From Burkholderia sp. WSM2230 (GTDB lineage: Bacteria > Pseudomonadota > Gammaproteobacteria > Burkholderiales > Burkholderiaceae): a stretch of DNA of 64,000 nt. Location: the NCBI RefSeq assembly GCF_000472445.1, contig NZ_AXAJ01000020.1, positions 39,111 to 103,110 of the forward strand, given 5' to 3'. Every line of letters begins with the position of its first letter. Positions within the stretch are counted from its first letter, which is position 1. A model generated the notes under the pieces. It saw nothing but the letters and a program-made list of their open reading frames with translations, was not told the DNA's origin and did not search any database. The position numbers and the translations under genes are program-made. This document shows, one piece after another, positions 51,912 through 61,012 of this stretch.

Positions 51912-53660
51912 ATGGCAGAAGCTGGGAGCACGCTGCAAAGCGCTGCGGAACAAACACAAAAAGGCGGGACAACGAACATGTCCGACGGATTCCATCTCGT
52001 CATCGAGGCGCTGAAGCTGAACGGCATAGACACGATTTATGGTCTGCCCGGCATTCCCGTTACGGATTTGACGCGGCTTGCCCAGGCCGAAGGCATGCGC
52101 GTCATCAGCTTTCGACATGAGCAGAACGCGGGCAATGCTGCAGCCATTGCCGGTTTCTTGACCCAAAAGCCTGGCATCTGCCTGACCGTTTCCGCGCCCG
52201 GCTTCCTGAATGGACTGACGGCGCTCGCCAACGCGACGACCAACTGTTTTCCGATGATCCTGATCAGTGGCTCGAGCGAGCGGGAGATCGTCGACCTGCA
52301 GCAGGGCGATTACGAAGAGATGGATCAACTGAATATTGCGAAAGCGCACGCCAAGGCGGCCTTTCGCGTACTGCACGCGGAAGATATCGGCATAGGCATC
52401 GCACGTGCGATCCGTGCGGCCGTATCTGGGCGTCCCGGCGGAGTCTATCTGGATCTGCCCGCCAAACTGCTCGCGCAGACCATCGATGCCGCGACAGGAC
52501 GCAATACGCTCGTCCGCGTCGTCGACCCGGCGCCGCGGCAGCTTCCAGCGCCTGATGCTGTCGAGCGGGCTCTCAAACTGCTGAGCACTGCCAAGCGTCC
52601 GCTGATCATTCTGGGTAAAGGCGCCGCTTATGCGCGAGCCGACGGCGATATTCGTGCGCTCATTGAGAAGACCGGTATTCCTTATCTGCCCATGTCGATG
52701 GCTAAAGGCTTGCTGCCGGATACGCACGAACAATCGGCGTCCGCGGCCCGGTCCTTCGTGCTCGCAGAGTCGGACGTCGTCGTGCTGATCGGTGCTCGCT
52801 TGAACTGGCTGCTCTCGCATGGGAAGGGCAAGACGTGGGGCGCGCCCAAGCAGTTCATCCAGATCGATATCTCGCCGACCGAAATCGACAGCAACGTCGC
52901 GATCGCCGCGCCGGTCATCGGCGATATTGGCTCCTGCGTGAAGGCCCTGCTGGCTGGAGTCGACTCAGGCTTCCCCCAGCCTCCCGCAGAGTGGATCGAC
53001 ACCCTCGCTCAGCGCAAGCAAAAGAACCTTGCAAAGATGGCGGAGATGCTCGCGAAGGATCCCACGCCCATGAATTTCCACAGCGCGCTGCGCGTGGTTC
53101 GCGATGTCATAAAGGCTAACCCGGAGATCACGCTCGTCAATGAAGGTGCCAACACGCTGGACTATGCCCGAGCCATTGTCGATATGTATCTGCCGCGAAA
53201 GCGTCTGGATGTGGGCACATGGGGGGTGATGGGTATCGGCATGGGTTATGCGATCGCCGCGGCGGTCGAGACCGGAAAGCAGGTGCTTACGGTGGCCGGC
53301 GATAGTGCGTTCGGGTTCAGCGGTATGGAGTTGGAAACCATCTGCCGTTACGACCTGCCGGTCTGCACTGTCGTGTTCAACAACAACGGCGTCTACCGCG
53401 GCACCGACGTCAACCCGACGGGCGGCAAGGACGTCGCGCCAACGGTGTTCGTGAAGGGCGCGCGCTACGACAGGATGATCGAGGCGTTCGGCGGCATCGG
53501 GCATCACGCGACCACCCCCCAGGAACTCAAGGAGGCGCTGGTGAAGGCAATCGCCTCGGGCAAGCCGACCTTGATCAATGCTGTCATCGACGAAGCGGCT
53601 GGCACCGAGAGCGGCCGCCTGACGAATCTCAATCCGCAAAGCGCGGCCATGAAAAAGTAA
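51912..53660 (+). CDS. oxc: Oxalyl-CoA decarboxylase
   Basis: Thiamine-diphosphate enzyme of 582 residues that decarboxylates oxalyl-CoA to formyl-CoA and CO2. It follows the Oxalobacter enzyme closely along its length. The catalytic glutamate is E70 in SFRHEQNAGNAAAIAG. NCFPMILISGSSEREIVDLQ and GARLNWLLSHGKGKTWG (CoA/ADP-binding region) are near-diagnostic. The cofactor motif runs from GDSAFGFSG (463-471) to NNN (490-492). An N-terminal extension of about 22 residues is included; an internal ATG at 51978 would give the usual family start, but GGAGGAG precedes the ATG at 51912. The first formyl-CoA transferase gene begins 27 bp downstream. Confidence 0.96.
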   Translation: MAEAGSTLQSAAEQTQKGGTTNMSDGFHLVIEALKLNGIDTIYGLPGIPVTDLTRLAQAEGMRVISFRHEQNAGNAAAIAGFLTQKPGICLTVSAPGFLNGLTALANATTNCFPMILISGSSEREIVDLQQGDYEEMDQLNIAKAHAKAAFRVLHAEDIGIGIARAIRAAVSGRPGGVYLDLPAKLLAQTIDAATGRNTLVRVVDPAPRQLPAPDAVERALKLLSTAKRPLIILGKGAAYARADGDIRALIEKTGIPYLPMSMAKGLLPDTHEQSASAARSFVLAESDVVVLIGARLNWLLSHGKGKTWGAPKQFIQIDISPTEIDSNVAIAAPVIGDIGSCVKALLAGVDSGFPQPPAEWIDTLAQRKQKNLAKMAEMLAKDPTPMNFHSALRVVRDVIKANPEITLVNEGANTLDYARAIVDMYLPRKRLDVGTWGVMGIGMGYAIAAAVETGKQVLTVAGDSAFGFSGMELETICRYDLPVCTVVFNNNGVYRGTDVNPTGGKDVAPTVFVKGARYDRMIEAFGGIGHHATTPQELKEALVKAIASGKPTLINAVIDEAAGTESGRLTNLNPQSAAMKK

Positions 53661-53687
53661 GTAATACTAACCACCGGACATACCAAC

Positions 53688-54938
53688 ATGACAAAGCCCC
53701 TCGAAGGCATCAAGATCATCGACTTCACCCACGTTCAGGCCGGCCCCGCATGCACGCAACTGCTTGCCTGGTTCGGCGCTGACGTGATCAAGGTCGAACG
53801 ACCCGGCTCGGGCGACGTGACGCGCAACCAGTTGCGCGACATTCCCGGCGTCGACGCGTTGTACTTCACGATGCTCAACAGCAATAAGAAGTCTTTGACG
53901 TTGGACACAAAAAAGCCCGAAGGCAAGGAGATACTTGAAAAGCTGGTCCGTGAATCCGACGTATTGGTCGAAAATTTCGGCCCGGGCGCCTTGGACCGGA
54001 TGGGCTTTTCGTGGGAACGCCTCAACGAACTGAACCCGAAGATGATCGTTGCTTCGGTGAAGGGCTTCAGCGACGGCCATCACTACGACGACCTGAAGGT
54101 CTATGAAAACGTTGCGCAATGCGCGGGCGGCGCGGCAAGCACAACCGGTTTCTGGGACGGTCCGCCGACCATCAGCGCGGCGGCACTCGGCGACAGCAAC
54201 ACCGGCATGCATCTGGCGATCGGCATTCTGACCGCGCTGCTCGGGCGCGATAAAACCGGCAAGGGCCAGAAGGTCGCGGTGTCGATGCAGGACAGCGTGC
54301 TGAACCTGTGCCGGGTGAAGCTTCGCGATCAGCAGCGGCTCGAGCGGGTTGGCTATCTAGAGGAATATCCGCAGTATCCCCACGGCGAATTCAGCGACGT
54401 CGTGCCGCGCGGCGGCAATGCGGGGGGCGGCGGCCAGCCTGGATGGGTGCTCAAGTGCAAGGGCTGGGAAACCGACCCGAACGCGTACATCTATTTCACG
54501 ATTCAGGGCCATGCGTGGGAGCCGATCTGCAAGGCGCTCGGCAAGCCGGAATGGATCGATGACCCGGCTTACAAGACTGCCGAAGCGCGTCAACCGCATA
54601 TCTTCGAAATCTTCGAGACGATCGAAGGGTGGCTCGCCGATAAGACCAAATTCGAAGCGGTCGACATTTTGCGCAAGTTCGACATTCCGTGCGCGCCGGT
54701 GCTGACGATGAAAGAACTCGCCAATGATCCGTCGTTGCGCGCGAGCGGGACGATTGTCGAAGTGCCGCACAAAAAGCGCGGCTCGTATCTCACCGTTGGC
54801 AGTCCGATCAAGTTCTCGGATCTTAAGCCGGAAGTCACCGCGTCGCCGCTGCTCGGAGAGCATACGGACGAAGTTCTGGCGAGCCTCGGCTACAGCCAGC
54901 AGGAAATCTTCAACCTGCGCGAAGTCAGAGCGATTTAA
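53688..54938 (+). CDS. frc: Formyl-CoA:oxalate CoA-transferase, copy 1
   Basis: Class III CoA-transferase of 416 residues. It moves CoA from formyl-CoA to oxalate, feeding oxalyl-CoA to the decarboxylase and releasing formate. The catalytic aspartate is D169 in ALGDSNTGMHL, the same number as in the Oxalobacter enzyme. The mobile glycine loop is intact (GGGGQ, 246-250). FTHVQAGPACTQLLAWFGAD and NAYIYF are family segments. Members form interlocked ring dimers. It follows oxc by 27 bp and ends in a stem-loop, so oxc-frc is probably the core transcript. Confidence 0.95.
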   Translation: MTKPLEGIKIIDFTHVQAGPACTQLLAWFGADVIKVERPGSGDVTRNQLRDIPGVDALYFTMLNSNKKSLTLDTKKPEGKEILEKLVRESDVLVENFGPGALDRMGFSWERLNELNPKMIVASVKGFSDGHHYDDLKVYENVAQCAGGAASTTGFWDGPPTISAAALGDSNTGMHLAIGILTALLGRDKTGKGQKVAVSMQDSVLNLCRVKLRDQQRLERVGYLEEYPQYPHGEFSDVVPRGGNAGGGGQPGWVLKCKGWETDPNAYIYFTIQGHAWEPICKALGKPEWIDDPAYKTAEARQPHIFEIFETIEGWLADKTKFEAVDILRKFDIPCAPVLTMKELANDPSLRASGTIVEVPHKKRGSYLTVGSPIKFSDLKPEVTASPLLGEHTDEVLASLGYSQQEIFNLREVRAI

Positions 54939-54947
54939 TGCCGTCGC

Positions 54948-54976
54948 GCAAGCCCGTCCGATGCCGGCGGGCTTGC
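54948..54976 (+). terminator. Stem-loop after frc copy 1
   Basis: Inverted repeat GCAAGCCCG/CGGGCTTGC with an 11-nt loop begins 9 bp after the stop and lacks a T run. It may reduce read-through into the PAS gene or stabilise the oxc-frc message. Confidence 0.6.
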
Positions 54977-55044
54977 ACATCCGGCGTTGCCGGTGCCGCT
55001 GGATCCTGTTTCATCTTCTATGGGTTTAGATTGGAGGGAATGCC

Positions 55045-55476
55045 ATGCAAGACGCTATCGACTTCCAGCAACTTGCCAACGCAATCGGCGACGCGATCGT
55101 CATTTCCGACCCCCGCGGCAGCATCACTTTCTGGAATCCCGCCGCCGAACGCATGTTCGGTTTCACGCAAAGCGAAGCGCTCGGGAAATCGCTGGACCTG
55201 ATCATCCCGGAACGTTTGCGCGCGCGCCACTGGGACGGCTATCACAAAACCATGGCGACCGGTGAAACGCGGTATGGCAACGACGTATTGCGAGTCCCCG
55301 CCGTCCATAAGGATGGCCGGCAAATGTCGATCGCCTTCACGGTCGCGTTGCTGCATTCGCCGCAAAACGAGCTTAGCGGAATTGTCGCGGTGATTCGCGA
55401 TGAAACCAGCCGTTTCCAGGAGGAGCGCAATTTGCGCAAACGCCTGGCAGAACTCCAGACAGGCGCTACTTCATGA
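55045..55476 (+). CDS. Stand-alone PAS domain protein
   Basis: Soluble protein of 143 residues consisting of one PAS domain (about 5-125) and a short coiled-coil tail (EERNLRKRLAELQTG). The PAS features are AIGDAIVISDPRGSITFWNP, AERMFGFTQSEALGKSLDLI, ERLRARHWDGYHKT and DGRQMSIAFTVALL. There is no kinase, cyclase or DNA-binding output domain, so it must signal through a partner or bind a ligand. GGAGGG precedes the ATG. It lies between the two transferase genes and is followed by a 78-residue gene. A sensory role for redox state, oxygen or an oxalate intermediate is inferred from context. Confidence 0.88.
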   Translation: MQDAIDFQQLANAIGDAIVISDPRGSITFWNPAAERMFGFTQSEALGKSLDLIIPERLRARHWDGYHKTMATGETRYGNDVLRVPAVHKDGRQMSIAFTVALLHSPQNELSGIVAVIRDETSRFQEERNLRKRLAELQTGATS

Positions 55477-55511
55477 ATTGCGCTGCGTGACTACCAATCA
55501 GGAGGGGGCCG

Positions 55512-55748
55512 ATGCATGTAGAGGTACTGGGCCAATATCGGCTCGAATTGTCAGCGATGCAGTTGATCCACAACGGGGGATGGGCTGCTTATTTTGCAAT
55601 TCGGACAGCGGAAGGAAAGCTCCAAACGCAGTCAACCTTTGGGCCCTACCGGCAGGTTGTGGATGAGGTCGTTTTTGAAAGCGAAGCGGCAGCCATTGCC
55701 GGTGCGCGGCGCGTGGCAATGGCGCTGCTCGCGCCCACACCTCGATAG
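55512..55748 (+). CDS. Hypothetical protein, 78 residues, between the two frc genes
   Basis: Small alpha/beta protein of 78 residues. The first half looks like strands (VEVLGQYRLELSAMQLIHNG, AAYFAIRTAEGKLQTQ) and the second like a helix (SEAAAIAGARRVAMALLAP). A strong AGGAGGGGG site precedes the ATG. It starts 35 bp after the PAS gene and ends 91 bp before frc copy 2, so it probably belongs to the same transcript. There is no signal peptide and I recognise no family. It might be a partner of the PAS protein, which is conjecture. Confidence 0.68.
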   Translation: MHVEVLGQYRLELSAMQLIHNGGWAAYFAIRTAEGKLQTQSTFGPYRQVVDEVVFESEAAAIAGARRVAMALLAPTPR

Positions 55749-55839
55749 CGCGGTGGCAGCATCGCTGTTGCCCGGCAGAGATCCACGGTAACCCGCGCTT
55801 GGGCAGACAAGTAGAAAAGCAGTTTTACGGAGACGAGAG

Positions 55840-57087
55840 ATGGGCAAGGCATTGGAGGGCGTGAGGATCCTCGACTTCACGCATGTGCAATCGGGTCCGA
55901 CGTGTACGCAGTTGCTTGGGTGGTTCGGCGCTGACGTGATCAAGGTGGAGCGGGCAGGCGCCGGCGACGTCACGCGCGAACAGTTGCGCGACATCCCCGA
56001 AGCGGACAGTCTGTACTTCACGATGCTGAACCACAACAAGCGCTCCGTCACGATCGACACCAAACACCCGGAGGGCAAAGAAGTTCTTGAGGCACTAATC
56101 CAGAAATGCGACGTGCTGGTGGAGAACTTTGCGCCGGGGGCGCTGGACCGGATGGGCTTTACATGGCAACGGATTCAGGAGCTAAACCCGCAGATGATCG
56201 TCGCTTCGGTGAAGGGCTTCGGCCCCGGGCCGTACGAGGAATGCAAGGTCTATGAGAACGTTGCGCAATGCGTCGGCGGTGCGGCGTCCACCACCGGCTT
56301 CGACGACGGTCCGCCGGTCGTGAGCGGCGCGCAGATTGGCGACAGCGGCACGGGGCTGCACCTCGCGCTTGGCATCGTCACGGCGCTGTATCAGCGCCAG
56401 TCGACGGGGCGAGGTCAATATGTACTGGCCGCGATGCAGGACAGCGTGCTGAACCTGTGCCGCGTGAAACTGCGCGACCAGCAGCGGCTCGAACGCACGG
56501 GTGTCATGCGGGAGTATCCCCAACATCCGAACGGCACATTCGGCGAAGCGGTGCCGCGCGCCGGCAATGCCTCCGGCGGGGGGCAGCCGGGCTGGATCCT
56601 GAAATGCAAGGGCTGGGAAGCGGACCCTAACGCGTACATCTACTTCATCGCCCAGGCGCCGGTATGGACCGGGATCTGCAAGGTGATTGGCAAGGAGGAA
56701 TGGGCCACCCATCCCGACTATGCGACGCCTGCCGCGCGCCTGCCGCGCCTGAAGGAGATCTTTGCAGAGGTTGAGCACTGGACCATGACCCGGACCAAGT
56801 TTGAGGCGATGGCCACGCTCAACAAGTATCACATTCCGTGCGGCCCTATCCTGTCGATGAAGGAGATTGCCGCAGAGCCGTCGCTACGCAACACCGGGAC
56901 CATCGTCGAGGTCGATCATCCGGTGCGCGGCAAATATCTGACGGTCGGCAATCCGGTCAAGCTGTCGGACAGTCCCTGTGACGTGACGCGCTCACCGCTG
57001 CTTGGTGAACACACCGACGAGGTGATGGCCGAGCTTGGCTATGCGCCGGAGAAGATCATGCATTTGCGTTCGGTCGGCGCAATATGA
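55840..57087 (+). CDS. frc: Formyl-CoA transferase family protein, copy 2
   Basis: Class III CoA-transferase of 415 residues, clearly paralogous to copy 1 but not a recent duplicate, since about a third of residues differ by eye. The catalytic aspartate is D168 in QIGDSGTGLHLALG. The glycine loop reads SGGGQ instead of GGGGQ, and the loop after VKGFGPGPYEE differs from VKGFSDGHHYDD. In E. coli the paired Frc and YfdE/UctC use formyl-CoA and acetyl-CoA as donors, so this copy may use acetyl- or succinyl-CoA to start oxalate activation. GGAGACGAG precedes the ATG. Confidence 0.92.
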   Translation: MGKALEGVRILDFTHVQSGPTCTQLLGWFGADVIKVERAGAGDVTREQLRDIPEADSLYFTMLNHNKRSVTIDTKHPEGKEVLEALIQKCDVLVENFAPGALDRMGFTWQRIQELNPQMIVASVKGFGPGPYEECKVYENVAQCVGGAASTTGFDDGPPVVSGAQIGDSGTGLHLALGIVTALYQRQSTGRGQYVLAAMQDSVLNLCRVKLRDQQRLERTGVMREYPQHPNGTFGEAVPRAGNASGGGQPGWILKCKGWEADPNAYIYFIAQAPVWTGICKVIGKEEWATHPDYATPAARLPRLKEIFAEVEHWTMTRTKFEAMATLNKYHIPCGPILSMKEIAAEPSLRNTGTIVEVDHPVRGKYLTVGNPVKLSDSPCDVTRSPLLGEHTDEVMAELGYAPEKIMHLRSVGAI

Positions 57088-57196
57088 CCGCGCCAGTGAT
57101 GCCTCACGGTGCGTCTGACGATCAGGACAAGACTCTGCAGCGCGGCCGGACTGTCCGCGCTAACGAGCACCAACAATTCGCGCAGGAGACATTTCG

Positions 57197-57976
57197 ATGA
57201 GATCGTGGGTACGTTTTCGGCTCGCCAATGGCGAGACGGGCTTTGGCGTGCAGGAAGGCCATCGTGTCATTCAATACCAGGGAGACATGTTCGGTGACGC
57301 AGTTCAGAGCGGCACCGTGCTGAGCCGGGATGACGTTACGCTGCTCAACCCGTGTGTTCCAACGAAAGTCGTCGCGCTATGGAATAACTTCCGTGCACTT
57401 TCGGAAAAACTGGGCAAAGCTGCTCCCTCCCATCCGCTGCTTCTGATCAAGCCAGCGACGTCAGTGATCGGTCCTGGCGAAGTCATTCGGCGTCCGAAAG
57501 GCTACAGTGGAAAAATCGCGTACGAAGGGGAACTTGCGATCGTAATCGGCAAGCGTTGTCGCAATGTATCGGTAGAGGATGCAAACGATCACATATTTGG
57601 CTTCACCTGTATCAACGACGTCACAGCGGTCGAACTGCTGAACGAGGACGCCAACTTCGCCCAATGGTGTCGCTCCAAGGGTTTCGATACGTTCAGCTGC
57701 ATCGGACCCGTGATCCAGCGCGACCTGGATTGGCGTACGGCCAGTGTCGTGACCCGACTTGACGATGTCGAACGGCAGAACTACCCACTGAACGACATGA
57801 TCTTTTCACCTGCGGAACAGGTGAGTCTCATATCGCACGATATGACGTTGCTGCCCGGCGACGTCATTGCTTGCGGTACGTCGATAGGTGTCGGCTCGAT
57901 GAAGGACGGCTCGACGGTCGACGTGTCTATCGACGGCATTGGCGTGCTGTCGAACACGCTGTCATCGGGGATGTGA
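57197..57976 (+). CDS. Fumarylacetoacetate hydrolase (FAH) family protein
   Basis: Metal-dependent FAH-superfamily enzyme of 259 residues. The typical C-terminal domain shows LLIKPATSVIGPGEVIRRPK (about 87-106) and the metal-binding pair in KIAYEGELAIVIGKRC (E114, E116-like positions). FGFTCINDVTAVELL and the late GVGSMKDGSTVDVSIDGIG follow. Members hydrolyse 1,3-diketo acids or decarboxylate oxaloacetate. The sequence does not say which, and the gene is unusual for an oxalate cluster. The stop lies one base before the pntA start, so it is co-translated with the transhydrogenase genes. Confidence 0.87.
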   Translation: MRSWVRFRLANGETGFGVQEGHRVIQYQGDMFGDAVQSGTVLSRDDVTLLNPCVPTKVVALWNNFRALSEKLGKAAPSHPLLLIKPATSVIGPGEVIRRPKGYSGKIAYEGELAIVIGKRCRNVSVEDANDHIFGFTCINDVTAVELLNEDANFAQWCRSKGFDTFSCIGPVIQRDLDWRTASVVTRLDDVERQNYPLNDMIFSPAEQVSLISHDMTLLPGDVIACGTSIGVGSMKDGSTVDVSIDGIGVLSNTLSSGM

Positions 57977-57977
57977 C

Positions 57978-59561
57978 ATGGCGATGATGATTGCAGTACC
58001 GCGCGAAATTCGCGCGGGGGAACGTCGCGTCGCGGCGACGCCCGAGACCGTTGGCCAGTTACTCAAGCTCGGTTTCGCGGTGAGCGTAGAAGCGGGCGCA
58101 GGCGTAGCGGCGGCGTTCGACGATGAAGCGTATCGCGCCGCTGGCGCCCAGGTGGTGAGCGAAACCCGTGCCTTGTGGGCCGATGCGGACATCGTCATCA
58201 AGGTGCGCGCGCCCGAGTTCAATGCGGCGCTCGGGGTCGATGAAGCGACGCTGTTAAAGAAGGGTGCGATTCTTATCAGTTTCATCTGGCCCGCGCACAA
58301 CCCGGTTCTCGTCGAGCAGTTAGCGGCCGGCGGCACGAGCGTGCTGGCGATGGATTGCGTGCCGCGTATTTCCCGCGCGCAGAAGCTGGACGCCCTTAGT
58401 TCGATGGCGAACGTGGCAGGTTACCGCGCGGTGATCGAGGCCGCGCAGCACTTCGGGCGCGTATTCACCGGACAGATCACTGCAGCCGGCAAGATGCCGC
58501 CCGCAAAAGTGATGGTGATCGGGGCGGGTGTCGCTGGCCTCGCGGCCATCGGCGCGGCACGGGGTCTGGGCGCGATCGTACGCGCATTCGACACGCGGCC
58601 GGAGGTCGAGCAGCAGGTCGAAAGCATGGGCGCCGAGTTTCTCAAACTGGACGTTGACGAGGAAGGTCAGGGCGCCGGTGGCTACGCAAAGCAGATGAGC
58701 GCGAAATTCATAGAAGCAGAAATGGCACTGTTTGCGGCACAGGCGCAAGAGGTAGACATAGTCATCACGACCGCGCTGATCCCCGGCAAGCCTGCGCCCA
58801 AGCTGATAACCGCGGCAATGGTGGCCTCCATGCGGCCAGGCGGCGTAATTGTCGACATGGCAGCAGAGCAGGGCGGCAACTGCGAACTGACGCAGCCCGG
58901 CGAAGTGATAGCCGTCAACGGCGTGACGATCGTCGGATATACCGACTTGCCGAGCCGGATGGCCACCCAGTCCAGTCAGCTGTACGGCACCAATGTGCGT
59001 CATCTGCTGGCCGATTTGACACCTGAAAAAGACGGCGTGGCGCGCATCGACATGGATGACGACGTAATGCGAGGCGCGACTGTCGTTTATCAGGGCGCTG
59101 TAAGCTGGCCGCCGCCCCCGCCGAAACAGGCAGCGATTGCCGCGCACCGCCCGCCGTCCGCGCAGCCCGTCGCTGCCATAACCGACGCTAACACGCGAAA
59201 CGGCGGTGAGCGCCGTTCGCGCTATACATCGCTCGCCGTGCTGGCGATCGCCGTTCTGGCGTTGCTGGCGCTCGGCGCAGTTGCGCCGTCGGCGTTTGTC
59301 GCGCATCTGACCGTGTTCGTCCTGGCGGTATTCGTTGGTTTCCAGGTGGTCTGGAATGTGACGCCGGCTTTGCACACGCCGTTGATGAGTGTGACCAACG
59401 CCATCAGCGGAATCATTGTGATCGGCGCACTGCTGCAAATCGGCACCCCGGACCTGCTGGTGACGGTGCTCGGTGCTGTCGCGTTACTGGTCGCTACGAT
59501 CAACATCGCCGGCGGCTTTCTCGTGACCCAGCGCATGTTGAAGATGTTCCAGCGCAACTAA
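57978..59561 (+). CDS. pntA: NAD(P) transhydrogenase, alpha subunit
   Basis: Inner-membrane proton-translocating transhydrogenase, alpha chain of 527 residues in the undivided E. coli form. Domain I binds NAD(H): GAGVAG at 182-187, and the RQD loop has R133, Q135 and D138 in ISRAQKLDALSSM. A variable linker (about 385-425, Pro/Ala-rich) leads to four C-terminal membrane helices of domain II. With PntB it couples proton entry to hydride transfer from NADH to NADP+. It starts one base after the FAH gene stop, and pntB follows after 9 bp. During growth on oxalate or formate this would turn formate-derived NADH into NADPH. Confidence 0.95.
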   Translation: MAMMIAVPREIRAGERRVAATPETVGQLLKLGFAVSVEAGAGVAAAFDDEAYRAAGAQVVSETRALWADADIVIKVRAPEFNAALGVDEATLLKKGAILISFIWPAHNPVLVEQLAAGGTSVLAMDCVPRISRAQKLDALSSMANVAGYRAVIEAAQHFGRVFTGQITAAGKMPPAKVMVIGAGVAGLAAIGAARGLGAIVRAFDTRPEVEQQVESMGAEFLKLDVDEEGQGAGGYAKQMSAKFIEAEMALFAAQAQEVDIVITTALIPGKPAPKLITAAMVASMRPGGVIVDMAAEQGGNCELTQPGEVIAVNGVTIVGYTDLPSRMATQSSQLYGTNVRHLLADLTPEKDGVARIDMDDDVMRGATVVYQGAVSWPPPPPKQAAIAAHRPPSAQPVAAITDANTRNGGERRSRYTSLAVLAIAVLALLALGAVAPSAFVAHLTVFVLAVFVGFQVVWNVTPALHTPLMSVTNAISGIIVIGALLQIGTPDLLVTVLGAVALLVATINIAGGFLVTQRMLKMFQRN

Positions 59562-59570
59562 GGAAAACTC

Positions 59571-60962
59571 ATGTTCAACGGCATTGGCAACGTCGCGTAT
59601 CTGGGCGCGAGCACACTGTTTATTCTCAGTCTGCGCGGACTGAGTCACCCGGCGACTGCGCGCCGCGGCAATCTGTACGGAGTGGTGGGCATGTTGATCG
59701 CGGTTCTCGCCACCGTGCTGATTGCGCAAGGCGCAGGGCTCGCCGTGGTGATGGCGGCGGTCGTGATCGGCGCGGCCGTCGGCGCACTGTTGGCACGGCG
59801 AGTCGAGATGACCCAGATGCCGCAGCTGGTAGCGATACTGCACAGCTTTGTCGGACTGGCCGCGGCGCTGATCGGCGTCACCAACTATCTGATGTCGCCC
59901 GGCGGGCTCAGCGGCGCGGAACGGGTGATACACCTTTCCGAGATCTACCTGGGCGTCTTTATCGGCACCATCACGTTCACGGGGTCGATCGTCGCGTTCC
60001 TGAAATTGCAGGGCACAATTAGCGGCAAACCGCTCGTGGTACCGGGCCGGCATCTGTTCAACCTGACCGCGCTCGGGCTGTGCGCCGCGATCGGCTACTG
60101 GTTCCTCACGGTGCCGTCAGGCGCGGACGGCGTTCTGGCATTGCTGGCGATGATCGCGCTTGCTGGGGCGCTCGGCGTGCACCTGGTGTCTGCCATCGGC
60201 GGCGCGGACATGCCAGTTGTCGTATCGATGCTGAACAGCTACTCCGGATGGGCGGCCGCCGCCACGGGCTTCATGCTGAGCAACGACCTGCTGATAACGA
60301 CCGGTGCGCTAGTGGGCTCGAGTGGCGCAATTCTCAGCTATATCATGTGCCGGGCGATGAACCGCAGTTTTATCTCGGTCATTCTCGGCGGCTTCGGTGC
60401 CGCTAGCGGCACGAGCTCGGCGGATGTCGCAGGGGAAGTAGTGCCGACCAGCGTCGACGAAGTCAGCGCGATTCTGCGTGACGCGTCCGAGGTCATCATT
60501 GTGCCGGGCTATGGAATGGCTGTGGCGCAGGCTCAGGCAACCATCAGCGCAATCACGCGCAAGCTCGAGGGTCTTGGTGTGCGGGTGCGTTTCGGCATTC
60601 ATCCGGTCGCAGGACGCCTGCCGGGGCACATGAACGTGCTGCTCGCCGAAGCGAAGGTGCCCTACGACATCGTGCTTGAAATGGACGAAATCAACGAGGA
60701 TTTCACCAACACAGACGTTGTGCTCGTGATCGGCGCAAACGACATCGTGAATCCGGGTGCGCTCGAAGATCCAGGCAGTCCGATCGCTGGGATGCCGGTT
60801 CTCGAAGTGTGGAAGGCGCGCACCGTGGTGGTGTCCAAGCGCAGCATGGCGACCGGCTATGCAGGCGTGGACAATCCGCTGTTCTACAAGGACAACACGC
60901 GGATGCTGTTCGGCGATGCCAAGGGCAGCGTCGAGGCGTTGCTCAGACAGCTTGACGCTTGA
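59571..60962 (+). CDS. pntB: NAD(P) transhydrogenase, beta subunit
   Basis: Beta chain of 463 residues. The first 260 or so residues form about nine membrane helices of domain II, including ALIGVTNYLMSP and GGADMPVVVSMLNSYSGWAA with the channel polar residues. The C-terminal domain III binds NADP(H): VIIVPGYGMAVAQAQATIS, GIHPVAGRLPGHMNVLLAEA and LVIGANDIVNPGA are the known nucleotide loops. KDNTRMLFGDAKGSVEALL closes the domain. It follows pntA with a GGAAAAC ribosome site. Complete and of normal length. Confidence 0.95.
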   Translation: MFNGIGNVAYLGASTLFILSLRGLSHPATARRGNLYGVVGMLIAVLATVLIAQGAGLAVVMAAVVIGAAVGALLARRVEMTQMPQLVAILHSFVGLAAALIGVTNYLMSPGGLSGAERVIHLSEIYLGVFIGTITFTGSIVAFLKLQGTISGKPLVVPGRHLFNLTALGLCAAIGYWFLTVPSGADGVLALLAMIALAGALGVHLVSAIGGADMPVVVSMLNSYSGWAAAATGFMLSNDLLITTGALVGSSGAILSYIMCRAMNRSFISVILGGFGAASGTSSADVAGEVVPTSVDEVSAILRDASEVIIVPGYGMAVAQAQATISAITRKLEGLGVRVRFGIHPVAGRLPGHMNVLLAEAKVPYDIVLEMDEINEDFTNTDVVLVIGANDIVNPGALEDPGSPIAGMPVLEVWKARTVVVSKRSMATGYAGVDNPLFYKDNTRMLFGDAKGSVEALLRQLDA

Positions 60963-61012
60963 CCCGCTGTCGTCACGCTGAAGCTCCAACCACTTCATAC
61001 TCCTAAGTGATT

